64,000 nt of DNA from assembly GCF_011752995.1 (NCBI RefSeq), contig NZ_VWWL01000013.1, positions 142,945 to 206,944 of the forward strand, written 5' to 3'. This stretch comes from Burkholderia sp. Ax-1724. GTDB lineage: Bacteria > Pseudomonadota > Gammaproteobacteria > Burkholderiales > Burkholderiaceae. Position numbers and translations under genes: made by a program. Shown here piece by piece: positions 27,129 through 35,008 of the stretch (position 1 is the first letter of the stretch; each line of letters starts with the position of its first letter). The notes beneath the pieces were generated by a model that saw only the letters and a program-made list of their open reading frames with translations, had not been told where the DNA came from and made no database searches.

Positions 27129-28205
27129 TCAGTTCAATCCGCTCGCGCTGCGCGAAGGCAATAAACGCAACGGATTCCCGACATCGCCATGCTCGTTTTT
27201 CAGCTCTGTCTGTGCCAGGCGGCGATCTTCCGTTGGCGGCAAGCCAAAAAAATCCTTATAGCTTTGACTGAAATGGGCCAGAGAATGAAATCCGCTCGCA
27301 ATCGATATATCTGAAATATTCATATTTGATTGAACAATCCGTTCTCGCGCGCGGCGTAGCCTGATGGCAATATAGCATCTTTTAATCCCGCCTCCTGAAT
27401 TTCTCCCAAAAATGCGCTGTAGCTGTCTGGTTGAAATTCCGATCCGTCGCGATAGCTCCTCACATGAAAGTGGTTCTTCTACGTTATTTTCCATTATTTC
27501 AATGGCAGATCGCAGAATATCCTGGTGAAAACCGTATCCATCGATTTTCGGAGTCGGCTTCAAAGATTCCCCGCCTCTTATCGACTCAATAACGAGAAAT
27601 TCCAATATATTTTTCTTTAAATCACTTCCAATTTCCCCATCAATTAAATGCAACATCATGTCCAAAGACGCGGTGCCACCGATACACGTAATTCTGTCCC
27701 GATCAACGACAAAAATCCGTTTCTCAAATTTCACTCTATGAAACATCTCCTTCTGCATTGTTAGATACTCCCAATGAATCGTACACGAGTACCCATCAAG
27801 GAGCCCCGCTTTAGCCAGAACGAATGAACCTGTGCACATCCCTCCAAGGAGAACTCCTGAGGCTGCAAATTTCCTCACGAGTGACAGACACGAAGCAAGT
27901 CTTAACCGATGTACATCGTTTCCAGCACATATAAACAAGATATCCGGTAATGGAGCATCTTGAATCATCTTTGTTTGAAATGAAATTCCATTGCTTGATT
28001 CAATTGCTCCGCCGCCTTCTGAATAGAGTGTCCACTTGAACAGATCCTTCCGTCCGAGCTGATTTGCCAATCGCAATACTTCTATCGCATTTACGAGCGG
28101 ATTCATCGTAAAATTCGGGATCAGTAAAAATGAGAAATTCCTCACTCCACCAATCATTTTTTTGAATTTATCATGCGATTTCATTGGGCCACAAATTTCT
28201 TCCAT
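27129..28205 (-). CDS. GlxA-family AraC-type regulator, AT-rich
   Basis: A regulator of 358 residues from the ATG at 28205, preceded by GAGGGG; an upstream start at 28244 is possible. It has a DJ-1/PfpI-like N-terminal domain (FSFLLIPNFTMNPLVNAIEV, GGMCTGSFVLAKAGLLDG) and a C-terminal AraC helix-turn-helix pair (SCEELSRRIGISTRQLQRIF and ISIASGFHSLAHFSQSYKDF). Its codon use is visibly more AT-rich than that of its neighbours, suggesting a different origin. GlxA-type regulators control amine or carnitine/choline-type catabolism in several bacteria. Its targets are unknown; the aspartase-like gene ends about 210 bases upstream. Confidence 0.85.
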   Translation of the reverse strand: MEEICGPMKSHDKFKKMIGGVRNFSFLLIPNFTMNPLVNAIEVLRLANQLGRKDLFKWTLYSEGGGAIESSNGISFQTKMIQDAPLPDILFICAGNDVHRLRLASCLSLVRKFAASGVLLGGMCTGSFVLAKAGLLDGYSCTIHWEYLTMQKEMFHRVKFEKRIFVVDRDRITCIGGTASLDMMLHLIDGEIGSDLKKNILEFLVIESIRGGESLKPTPKIDGYGFHQDILRSAIEIMENNVEEPLSCEELSRRIGISTRQLQRIFGRNSGGGIKRCYIAIRLRRARERIVQSNMNISDISIASGFHSLAHFSQSYKDFFGLPPTEDRRLAQTELKNEHGDVGNPLRLLPSRSASGLN

Positions 28206-28418
28206 TTTCCGCCCCTCGGAGAACGGTCGCCCGGTTAAATTCAACGCGATTTAGAATGAAAAATTTCAATAAAACGAAAATTTTTTTCATATCAAGGCGA
28301 TGACATAAGTCCTTTTCATTCTCCGGTTTGGATGCATGGGCCGGTTCGAATCTGTCACACAGTTATTGGTCTTTAGCCGCCGCCAACGAGATGGCTTCAA
28401 TTTTCAGATGACGTACGG

Positions 28419-29906
28419 CTAGCGTTGGCCGCGCCGCGGTCCGATTTTCGACGAGTCATGCTGAGCTAGTCTTCCTGTCGACCGCAGCGGGTTTGCCCAC
28501 ATTTGTGAATGAGGGAGATCAGGGTGGAAACTGCTTTGTCGCAGGAGTTCCTGCACCTCGCCTTCGCTCACGATACCTTCGTCAACGAGTACCTTTAACA
28601 ACGTCTTTCCCGATGCCACTGCTTGACGTACTAGAGATGACGTCCGCGCATATCCTATTTTTTCTTTGACTACAGGTGCTATCGCCATCGAGTCAACGAG
28701 ATGTCTCATGCTCAACTCATGATCGGCCTTGAGCGGGCGCACCACGTGGGTATCAAACAGAAATACCGCTCGCTCCACGAGCCTCAGTGCCTTGAATAAA
28801 CATGTCGCGATCAATGGCTTGTAGTTGTTATTTTCCAATTGTCCACCGGCGCATGCGAGCATCACGCTGTGCTCAGCGCCGGATATCATGAAGGCCGCCT
28901 GCGTTAGTCCTATCGCATGCACCGGGTTTATCTTGCCAGGCATCATTGACGACCCGGCTTGATGCGGCGCCAAAGCGAGTTCTGCAATGCCGCCACGCGG
29001 TCCCGAACTGAGAAGTAAGATATCGTTGGCAATCTTCGAGAGTGAAAGGGCCACTGTTTTTATCGTGGCAGCGAGTGTGGCGAAACCGTCCATGTTCTGC
29101 ACGGCGTCGAATAGATCGTCGACCTGCGTGAGTTGCATACCGGCAAGTTCCGATAACTCAGCGGTGACCGCCTCACGATAACCACAATAGCTGCCAAGCC
29201 CTGTACCGACCGCCGTCGCTCCCAGACATATTGCGCGCAGAGCCGGCAACTGCGCGACCAGCGCGGAGGCACTGCGCTCAGCTAGCGATGCGTAACCACC
29301 GAACGCCTGATCCAACCGCATTGGCAGAGCATCCTGCAAGCAGGTTCGCCCGAGACGTAAGATTCCCCCGAATTCGCTTTGCTTGTCGCGTAGCGATAGC
29401 GCAAGCTGCCTGACCACGTTCCCGACAGTCTGAGTCTCCTCGTGTAACGCAAGTTTCATTGCACTAAGAAGTGCATCACTCGTCGATTGGCCAAGATTCA
29501 CGTGGTCAATGGGATGCAAAAAACGGTATTCGCCAGGTGCATGTCCCATTAACTGCAGAGCCCTATTTGCGATCACCTCGTTGATGTTCATGTTGATGGA
29601 CGTACCGCAAGCCCCTTCGAGCGGATCGACGATCAGGGCTTCTGTGTGGTGCCCCTGAACGAGTTCCAGACAGGCCGCGCTGATACATTCACCCTGCTCC
29701 CGGGTGAGCTTGCCATGACGCACGTGCACTCGCGCAATCGCGCGCTTCGTTCGCGCCAGCCAACCAACGAGGCGCGGGTACTGGGCCAGAACTTCATCGG
29801 AATACTGGAAATTCTGCTTTGCACGTAGAGTGTTAATGCCGTAAAGCGCGTCGACGGGCAATTCGCAATCGCCGAGCGAGTCACTTTCAGTTCGGTACCC
29901 TTTCAT
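28419..29906 (-). CDS. Aspartate ammonia-lyase-like enzyme (fumarase/aspartase superfamily)
   Basis: A 495-residue lyase. I start at the ATG at 29906 (MKGYRTESDSLGD), which gives the usual spacing to the DxLG block and has a nearby GAGAG; an ATG at 29921 would add five residues. The superfamily signature GSSMMPGKINPVH carries the catalytic serine of the flexible loop, and THS-type residues appear as NLGQSTSDA and GACGTSINMNINEV. Aspartases average about 470-480 residues; this protein has an unusual basic tail of about 25 residues. It is 21 bases behind an MFS gene on the same strand, so it probably deaminates the amino acid that carrier imports. Aspartate is the default substrate, not proven. 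Confidence 0.82.
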   Translation of the reverse strand: MKGYRTESDSLGDCELPVDALYGINTLRAKQNFQYSDEVLAQYPRLVGWLARTKRAIARVHVRHGKLTREQGECISAACLELVQGHHTEALIVDPLEGACGTSINMNINEVIANRALQLMGHAPGEYRFLHPIDHVNLGQSTSDALLSAMKLALHEETQTVGNVVRQLALSLRDKQSEFGGILRLGRTCLQDALPMRLDQAFGGYASLAERSASALVAQLPALRAICLGATAVGTGLGSYCGYREAVTAELSELAGMQLTQVDDLFDAVQNMDGFATLAATIKTVALSLSKIANDILLLSSGPRGGIAELALAPHQAGSSMMPGKINPVHAIGLTQAAFMISGAEHSVMLACAGGQLENNNYKPLIATCLFKALRLVERAVFLFDTHVVRPLKADHELSMRHLVDSMAIAPVVKEKIGYARTSSLVRQAVASGKTLLKVLVDEGIVSEGEVQELLRQSSFHPDLPHSQMWANPLRSTGRLAQHDSSKIGPRRGQR

Positions 29907-29927
29907 AGCTCTCTTCATCATGTATGG

Positions 29928-31277
29928 TTACCCAACCAACGATTCATGCCGCGTCTCGGGTGCCAGGAACGCGCAAGTTACGCCGCCCACCACCAGGACT
30001 GCAATGCAAAGAAGCACCGCTGTCGGGCCACCGTACGCTGTAACGATCGTGGGGAGTGCAAATGTGGCAGATGCGGAGCCAAGCCGGCTCGCAGCGACGG
30101 CGAAGCCCAGTCCAGTCGCCCGCACGTTCGTCGGAAACAATTCTTGCGGATAGAGAAATACCAGATTATTAGTTCCACTTAGTACACAGGCGAATATGGC
30201 AAACAACGCAACGATGAGTGTGTCGGGAAGACTGTTGCCAAGCGACAGTGCGGCAAGCGAAGATGCTGCGAGAAAAAAACCCGTCAAGAGAAACGTTCGC
30301 CTGCCGACACGATCCACCAGTAACGTACCGCCGATTGCTCCGATCAGAAGAAACAGGTTGTATATCAAGCCAGCAATGAACTTGTTTGCGATATGCATTG
30401 AATCAAAAACCATGGGCGAAAACGTGCCTAACGAAAAATATGGAATCACAAGGCACATATAGGAGAAACAGGCGACAAAAAGTCGGACTCGCCATTTTTT
30501 GGAGAACAGACTTGCGACACCTGCCATCCCGGAGGGTACGGCCGATGGTCCGATCGGACTGAGAATTACGTTGACTCCAATGCGGGTCCGGACGATCGCC
30601 TGCGCTTCCGTGAGACGACCTTTGCGCTGAAGCCACAGGGGGGATTCCGGTACACGCACACGAAGGAGGAAAGCCACCGCCGATGGAATTGCACTCGACA
30701 ACAGCATCAGCCGCCAAACATCCACACCGTGGTCTTTCAATACGTAACCTACGATATACGCACCTGTGTAGCCCAAGGTCCACGCTATAGCGAGCCAACT
30801 TAACAGGCGTCCGCGCATACGACGTGGGGAATACTCGATCAACATCGCCTTGCTTACCACATAGTCGAATCCGAGTATTACTCCAAGCAAAAGACGTAGG
30901 ACTAGTAGTTGTCCGGGATTCGTCACCCAGTACTGTGCTAACGAAATAATCGAAAACAGCGCCATATCGTAGTTGAATACAGCGCGGCGCCCAGCGCGAT
31001 CGACGAGCGGACCAGCTACCAGGCTGCCCACAAATAGGCCAGCCAAGGACGCCGCTCCCAGAAGCCCCAGCCAGTATGCGTTGAGGTGCAACTGCGGAGC
31101 CGCAACGGCCAGTGCAATACCAATAATACCCAGGATGAAACCATCGCTGAATTGACCGCCAGTGCCAGCCAGCGTGACTAGCAAGTGAAACTGCGTTAGT
31201 GGTGCATCCTCAAGATTGACCTGTTCACGCGATTCTGCCGTGGGGCCTATCGCAGTCGCATCGGTGTATGGGATCAT
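29928..31277 (-). CDS. MFS transporter paired with the aspartase-like gene
   Basis: A 449-residue 12-helix carrier with AGPLVDRAGRRAVF in the helix 2-3 loop, a PESPLWLQRKGR motif after helix 6 and VDRVGRRTFLL in the helix 8-9 loop, the pattern of sugar/aromatic-acid porters. The ATG at 31277 has AGGAGA upstream. It is the first gene of a two-gene unit with the lyase and is divergent from the LysR gene at 31481. A carrier plus lyase suggests catabolism of one amino acid or a related dicarboxylate amine. Confidence 0.85.
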   Translation of the reverse strand: MIPYTDATAIGPTAESREQVNLEDAPLTQFHLLVTLAGTGGQFSDGFILGIIGIALAVAAPQLHLNAYWLGLLGAASLAGLFVGSLVAGPLVDRAGRRAVFNYDMALFSIISLAQYWVTNPGQLLVLRLLLGVILGFDYVVSKAMLIEYSPRRMRGRLLSWLAIAWTLGYTGAYIVGYVLKDHGVDVWRLMLLSSAIPSAVAFLLRVRVPESPLWLQRKGRLTEAQAIVRTRIGVNVILSPIGPSAVPSGMAGVASLFSKKWRVRLFVACFSYMCLVIPYFSLGTFSPMVFDSMHIANKFIAGLIYNLFLLIGAIGGTLLVDRVGRRTFLLTGFFLAASSLAALSLGNSLPDTLIVALFAIFACVLSGTNNLVFLYPQELFPTNVRATGLGFAVAASRLGSASATFALPTIVTAYGGPTAVLLCIAVLVVGGVTCAFLAPETRHESLVG

Positions 31278-31379
31278 GCTGACTGTCTCCTGTCTAATAT
31301 GTGTTGTCGTCTGACAGCAACCATTCTAGGAGGCAGGGCGACTCTATATTTCGCAAAAACACTACAATAAAGAATTCTT

Positions 31380-31390
31380 ATAACCGTTAT
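31380..31390. promoter_or_regulatory. Short palindrome in the LysR/MFS divergent promoter region
   Basis: ATAACCGTTAT is a perfect 11-bp palindrome in the AT-rich 203-bp space between the divergent LysR gene (start 31481) and the MFS gene (start 31277). It lies roughly midway, where a LysR operator is expected. The match to the general T-N11-A type is loose. Confidence 0.35.
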
Positions 31391-31480
31391 GAAAGCATTC
31401 GATAGGCCTCAATCCGAAGCTTCATCGGGACGGCGATTTCGCTGACTCCACCCTGCGTCACCAGTGCTGCAAGGACCAAT

Positions 31481-32464
31481 ATGATTCAGCTTTCGGACCG
31501 GCCGATTGATCTCTACCAGATCGACATCTTCTTAACGGTCGCGGCGACCGGTAGCATGTCGAGCGCCGCAACTGTGCTCGGGGTTAGCCAACCAGCGGTG
31601 TCACACGCGCTGGCACAACTTGAGCAATCACTTGGACTCGTACTGGTTGACCGGTCGCGGCGTCCACTAATGCTAACGTCGGCCGGCTTTTATATCGCGA
31701 ATAATGCGGGCCCGGTGATTGCCATGGCGCGTCAGTTGAAAGCGCAGGCCATAGAGGCTTCAAAGCATGAAAGTGTCTATGTTCGGATAGGCGTGATTGA
31801 TTCAGTGGCCAACGCGATCGGACCGGAGTTAATCCGGTGGCTGCTGGAACGGACCAGCGGACTGTCAGTTCAAATCGGTATGGCGGTTGATCAGGAAGAT
31901 GCGCTTGCGAACCGTGACGTAGACCTCATTATCTCCACCAATCCATTGGTAGATCGAAAAGAATTCAGCCATCACTTTTTGTATCGAGAGAACTTCGTAG
32001 CAATCATGTGCCGCGCTAATCGTTGTAGCACACCTGCAACACTGCAATCGCTCGCGGCATCACAGGCATTCATTCGGTATCGGCATGTTTCCACTCTGGG
32101 TATTCGTGTCGAGCGCATCCTGCGGTACAACGCTGTCGACCCTCCAAGAAAACTTGAGGTCGATCATGCCGAGACGCTAACGCTGTTGGTTTCGCAAGGG
32201 CTAGGTTGGGCGATTACGACGCCGACCTGTTTGCTTCAAACAGGAGAGCGATTCATTGATGCGATTGACCTGGTTCCAATTGATCGAGGCAACTCAATGC
32301 GATCTATTTTTCTTGTAACGCGCAATGGTGAATTTTCAACGCTCGCAGACGGGCTTGCAAATAAGGCCCGAGAGGCCCTAACGAGTTTGCTTGCGAATTT
32401 TCCGCGATTACGAACATATGCCCCGGAAGGCTCCATCGAATTCACCGAGTCGTCAATGGAGTAG
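31481..32464 (+). CDS. LysR-family transcriptional regulator
   Basis: A 327-residue LTTR, start ATG at 31481 with AAGGA upstream. The helix-turn-helix is SMSSAATVLGVSQPAVSHAL at about residues 23-42. The effector domain follows. It is divergent from the MFS-lyase unit and probably controls it. It is the last recognisable chromosomal gene before the integrated element. Confidence 0.85.
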   Translation: MIQLSDRPIDLYQIDIFLTVAATGSMSSAATVLGVSQPAVSHALAQLEQSLGLVLVDRSRRPLMLTSAGFYIANNAGPVIAMARQLKAQAIEASKHESVYVRIGVIDSVANAIGPELIRWLLERTSGLSVQIGMAVDQEDALANRDVDLIISTNPLVDRKEFSHHFLYRENFVAIMCRANRCSTPATLQSLAASQAFIRYRHVSTLGIRVERILRYNAVDPPRKLEVDHAETLTLLVSQGLGWAITTPTCLLQTGERFIDAIDLVPIDRGNSMRSIFLVTRNGEFSTLADGLANKAREALTSLLANFPRLRTYAPEGSIEFTESSME

Positions 32465-33099
32465 ATCTCAGTGAAGGTCTGGTGCGCCAGATTCAAACCG
32501 GATCTCATCGTACTTGGCAAGAAATGCCGTTGGCGGTCAATAAATGTTCCGCCCACCCACTTCCCGACAACGGATCGCCCGCGGCGAAATGGTCCAGATG
32601 TACCCGAGAATGATGAACATGAAAAAGACCAGCTCGCCCATCTCTATGGCCTGGCAGTTTAGCGCGCATGCGTGGTTAATGAGCGCGCGCTGTTGCCGCT
32701 GCTGCCGCCGACGACCTGCCGATTCGAAAGAATCCGAAGACGAAGGTGCGTCCTGTCTCGAATCGATGACGGGCGGTCGCGCGGCGCCAACTGGTCACTT
32801 CGCCTACGCACTCGGTGAGCCGCTCGCTTGCCACAGCTGCGCTCTACCGCCCTGCGACGCGGCAACAATACGAAGCTCTTTTTCGTTTCGGCTAAATTGG
32901 CCGCCTACTGGCGAAGACGGGGAGAGTCGAACAACCACAGGTTGCGAAATCAGCCTGTACTATGCACTGCGCGGAGATAGGCGATTCCTTGCTCATGGCC
33001 AACGGTGAGCAATGAGGTCGACTTGCCTTATCCGTGATCGGTAGCGCCGTCGCTAACACGCCTTTGCCCTCTCCGTAATGCAAAAAGAAGGTAAAGATG
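32465..33099. other. No recognisable gene between LysR and the tandem repeat
   Basis: Short frames exist on both strands but none has a convincing ribosome-binding site or known domain. A minus-strand stretch near 32600-32660 would encode a hydrophobic segment (ELVFFMFIILGYIW), which may be the remnant of a membrane protein. In the chromosome before insertion of the element, this DNA lay downstream of tRNA-Pro. Confidence 0.4.
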
Positions 33100-33163
33100 G
33101 TGGGGTAAAAAGTGGGGGTAAAAAGTGGGGGTAAAAAGTGGGGGTAAAAAGTGGGGGTAAAAA
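33100..33163. repeat. G-rich 13-bp tandem repeat
   Basis: Four exact copies of GTGGGGGTAAAAA (33112-33163) follow a 12-bp copy lacking one G (33100-33111). The plus strand therefore carries four runs of five G spaced by 8 bases, a possible quadruplex. It is on the chromosomal side, immediately beyond the original terminator of tRNA-Pro. The copy number probably varies between strains. Confidence 0.85.
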
Positions 33164-33179
33164 TCGAGGCAAAGAAAAA

Positions 33180-33207
33180 CGGCTTACAGACAATCGTCTG
33201 TAAGCCG
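33180..33207 (-). terminator. Original tRNA-Pro terminator, now cut off from the tRNA
   Basis: CGGCTTACAGAC (33180-33191) pairs perfectly with GTCTGTAAGCCG (33196-33207) around a 4-base loop. On the minus strand it is followed by a T-run, and it lies 8 bases beyond the displaced tRNA-Pro end at 33216-33244. That spacing and orientation are what a tRNA terminator should have. The integrated element now separates it from the tRNA gene by about 14 kb. Confidence 0.85.
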
Positions 33208-33215
33208 TTGATTTT

Positions 33216-33244
33216 TTTGGTCGGGGCGAGAGGATTTGAACCTC
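33216..33244 (-). repeat. Distal attachment site, duplicate of the tRNA-Pro 3' end
   Basis: These 29 bases are identical to 47529-47557, covering the 3' acceptor strand, the CCA and part of the T-arm of tRNA-Pro(GGG). Identity stops at 33244, where the tRNA copy continues differently. A duplicated tRNA end bounding an integrase-carrying segment is the standard mark of site-specific integration. Confidence 0.92.
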
Positions 33245-33347
33245 TGTGAACCCACGGCGGAATGAGGCTTTCCCGGAAGTGTGTCGCGCCAATTCGCTGC
33301 ATAAATTGACACAGTCCGCTCAGTGTAGCACGGCTCGCTAATTGCCC

Positions 33348-34211
33348 CTAAGCCTGTCCCTTTGATCGTTCAAGCAGCCTCACGCACGCGTGAATCGTTG
33401 CGAGATAATAGTAGAAGGCCCATGCAAGCCAAATTGACGGGTCGTACTGTGTCTTCTGGTCCTGCCTGTGATGCCGAATTCCAAAATTATTGGCTAGATT
33501 GAACAAATCGGCTTCGTCCTTCGAGTTGAGGACGCCCTTCGCCTCGCCCCGCAAAAATTCAAGTACATCGCCCAAGTCGCGAACCGCATCCCGCCGTTCC
33601 GCCAAGGACCTACGCCGGTATTTGAGCTTGGCTGCTTCAACCCTGTCACGCACGTTCACAGCATCTGGGTGCGGCACCTCCGCAGCAAGCATGGGCGCGA
33701 ACTCATCGTCGGGAAGTGCCAACACCTCTCCGTCCGGCGACAACTCGTAGCCGGGGCCATAGTCGGCAAGGATGTCATTCATTTCCAATCTAAAAATCTC
33801 TCGCCCAGCCCGACTATCGAACGTCTCGTAATGCCACCCACACTGATTGAATTGGTGGTATGCGCCCTTTACGCCCTTGGAAGCATGGTCGAAAAGAAGC
33901 TCGATAACGTCGAACAAATCGTCTTCGGTATAGGACTCAAGGTGATCCTGAACGGGCCAAAGTCCGTCACGTCGAAGTTTTCGAAAAACATACAAGCCGG
34001 GATCGGTCCCGGCCTTATTCGGAACATGACCTTGGTCTACGCAGTAGTAGCCGAACCACTCCTGAAACATGCCATCCGCTTCCAAACGATCGAATGTAGC
34101 GGCAAAAAAACGCTTGAATTCTTTCAGTGTAAAGCCTTGGTCCGATGGGCGCTTTCCTGCTCTGACTGAGTAGTAATGGCGACGCGGGGGAGAGGGATCG
34201 CGAGATGACAT
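33348..34211 (-). CDS. Unknown protein, possible HEPN/abortive-infection type
   Basis: A 287-residue protein, the last gene before the distal attachment site. It has no signal or membrane segment. The N-terminal half is rich in aromatic and acidic residues (FFAATFDRLEADGMFQEWFG, then a FDVIELLFDH helix). The C-terminal part (residues about 230-280) is helical, with NNFGIRHHRQDQKTQYDP followed by IWLAWAFYYYLATIHACVRL. The closely spaced Arg and His in RHHRQDQ recall the R-x4-6-H motif of HEPN RNases found in Abi proteins. I do not firmly recognise the family. Its position at the edge of a mobile element fits a defence or maintenance cargo gene. Confidence 0.5.
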   Translation of the reverse strand: MSSRDPSPPRRHYYSVRAGKRPSDQGFTLKEFKRFFAATFDRLEADGMFQEWFGYYCVDQGHVPNKAGTDPGLYVFRKLRRDGLWPVQDHLESYTEDDLFDVIELLFDHASKGVKGAYHQFNQCGWHYETFDSRAGREIFRLEMNDILADYGPGYELSPDGEVLALPDDEFAPMLAAEVPHPDAVNVRDRVEAAKLKYRRRSLAERRDAVRDLGDVLEFLRGEAKGVLNSKDEADLFNLANNFGIRHHRQDQKTQYDPSIWLAWAFYYYLATIHACVRLLERSKGQA

Positions 34212-34327
34212 GTTTGAGGAGACGGGCGCAGACTCAGTTGTTTTGCGAAGAATACAACAAGTGCCGAATCCAACTCGCGCAGTTACCTAGATATGCCCCG
34301 AAAACGTGCAGCTAGGTTCACAGGGCG

Positions 34328-34594
34328 CTAGGTGATTTGGCCGTTTACCCCGCAGTCCATATGCTCGTCAGGTCCAACGGGTCGGTCATGGTATACGCCT
34401 GGGTGGATCGCTCGGGCGCTCGGTACGCTGGCGGCAAATGCGACCAAGGCGGCCACGCGGTCATCCCCGGTCTTCTGGATATGGTCACGTAGCTCGTCCG
34501 CGTGGGCGCGTGCCTGCGGGGCGTTGGCCCCGGCTTGCAGCGCTTGCTCGTACTGGCGGGCTCGATGGCGAAGATAATGGTTCTGGGTGTTCAT
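34328..34594 (-). CDS. Small phage-type protein of unknown function
   Basis: An 88-residue protein from the ATG at 34594. It begins MNTQNHYLRHRARQYEQALQ, with a helical, Ala/Arg-rich middle. It has no known domain. It overlaps the 3' end of the Bro-N-containing frame by 110 bases in a different frame. Composition and gene neighbourhood suggest a small phage accessory gene. The ribosome-binding site is weak. Confidence 0.4.
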   Translation of the reverse strand: MNTQNHYLRHRARQYEQALQAGANAPQARAHADELRDHIQKTGDDRVAALVAFAASVPSARAIHPGVYHDRPVGPDEHMDCGVNGQIT

Positions 34595-34925
34595 GAGTTG
34601 GATTCTCGGTTGGGTAGAAATGGTGGACCGGTGAATACAGGCCGGACTCGGAAACCACGGCGGTGTTCTGTGCGCCACCGGGGGGACTAACTTTTTCAGT
34701 ACCCTTCTCGTCGGCGTCGAGGCCGAGCGTCGCGCGGGTTGGTGCGCAAACGTCCTTCGCGACGAACCAGGGCTCGCCGTAGAGCTTTGAGGGAGACTGT
34801 GAGTCGGTTACCGACTCAGATTCGCTTGCGCTCTCTTCAGCTTCAAGGCTTCGATTTGCCTCTTCTAGTTGAGACGAAATGACGTTGTGCCACCAGAGAA
34901 ACTCGGGAGGTAGGAGGTGTTCCAT
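34485..34925 (-). CDS. Bro-N domain protein, shortened
   Basis: A 146-residue frame from the ATG at 34925. After a polar N-terminus it contains GEPWFVAKDVC and then DADEKGTEKVSPPGGAQNTA and VVSESGLYSPVHHF, the successive blocks of the BRO N-terminal domain of phage antirepressors and related DNA-binding proteins. The usual spacing between the first two blocks is shortened, and the region after the Bro-N domain is low complexity. It may be a decayed or internally deleted antirepressor. It overlaps the following small gene. Confidence 0.55.
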   Translation of the reverse strand: MEHLLPPEFLWWHNVISSQLEEANRSLEAEESASESESVTDSQSPSKLYGEPWFVAKDVCAPTRATLGLDADEKGTEKVSPPGGAQNTAVVSESGLYSPVHHFYPTENPTHEHPEPLSSPSSPPVRASAASRGQRPAGTRPRGRAT

Positions 34926-35008
34926 ATGATGTTTGCCTATTTGATTGACGCTCGCGCTACACGAACCCCGCCGTCCAAGACAGCTAGGTTCGTGTAGCGC
35001 AAGCGCGG

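Noticed and set aside
33100..33163. Possible CRISPR array
   Set aside because: The 13-bp units are directly abutting with no spacers, and there are no cas genes in the window.
32892..33302. A minus-strand frame with repeated Thr-Phe-Tyr-Pro units over the tandem repeat
   Set aside because: The repeat peptide is just the translation of the 13-bp DNA repeat; there is no start signal and the frame crosses the tRNA remnant.
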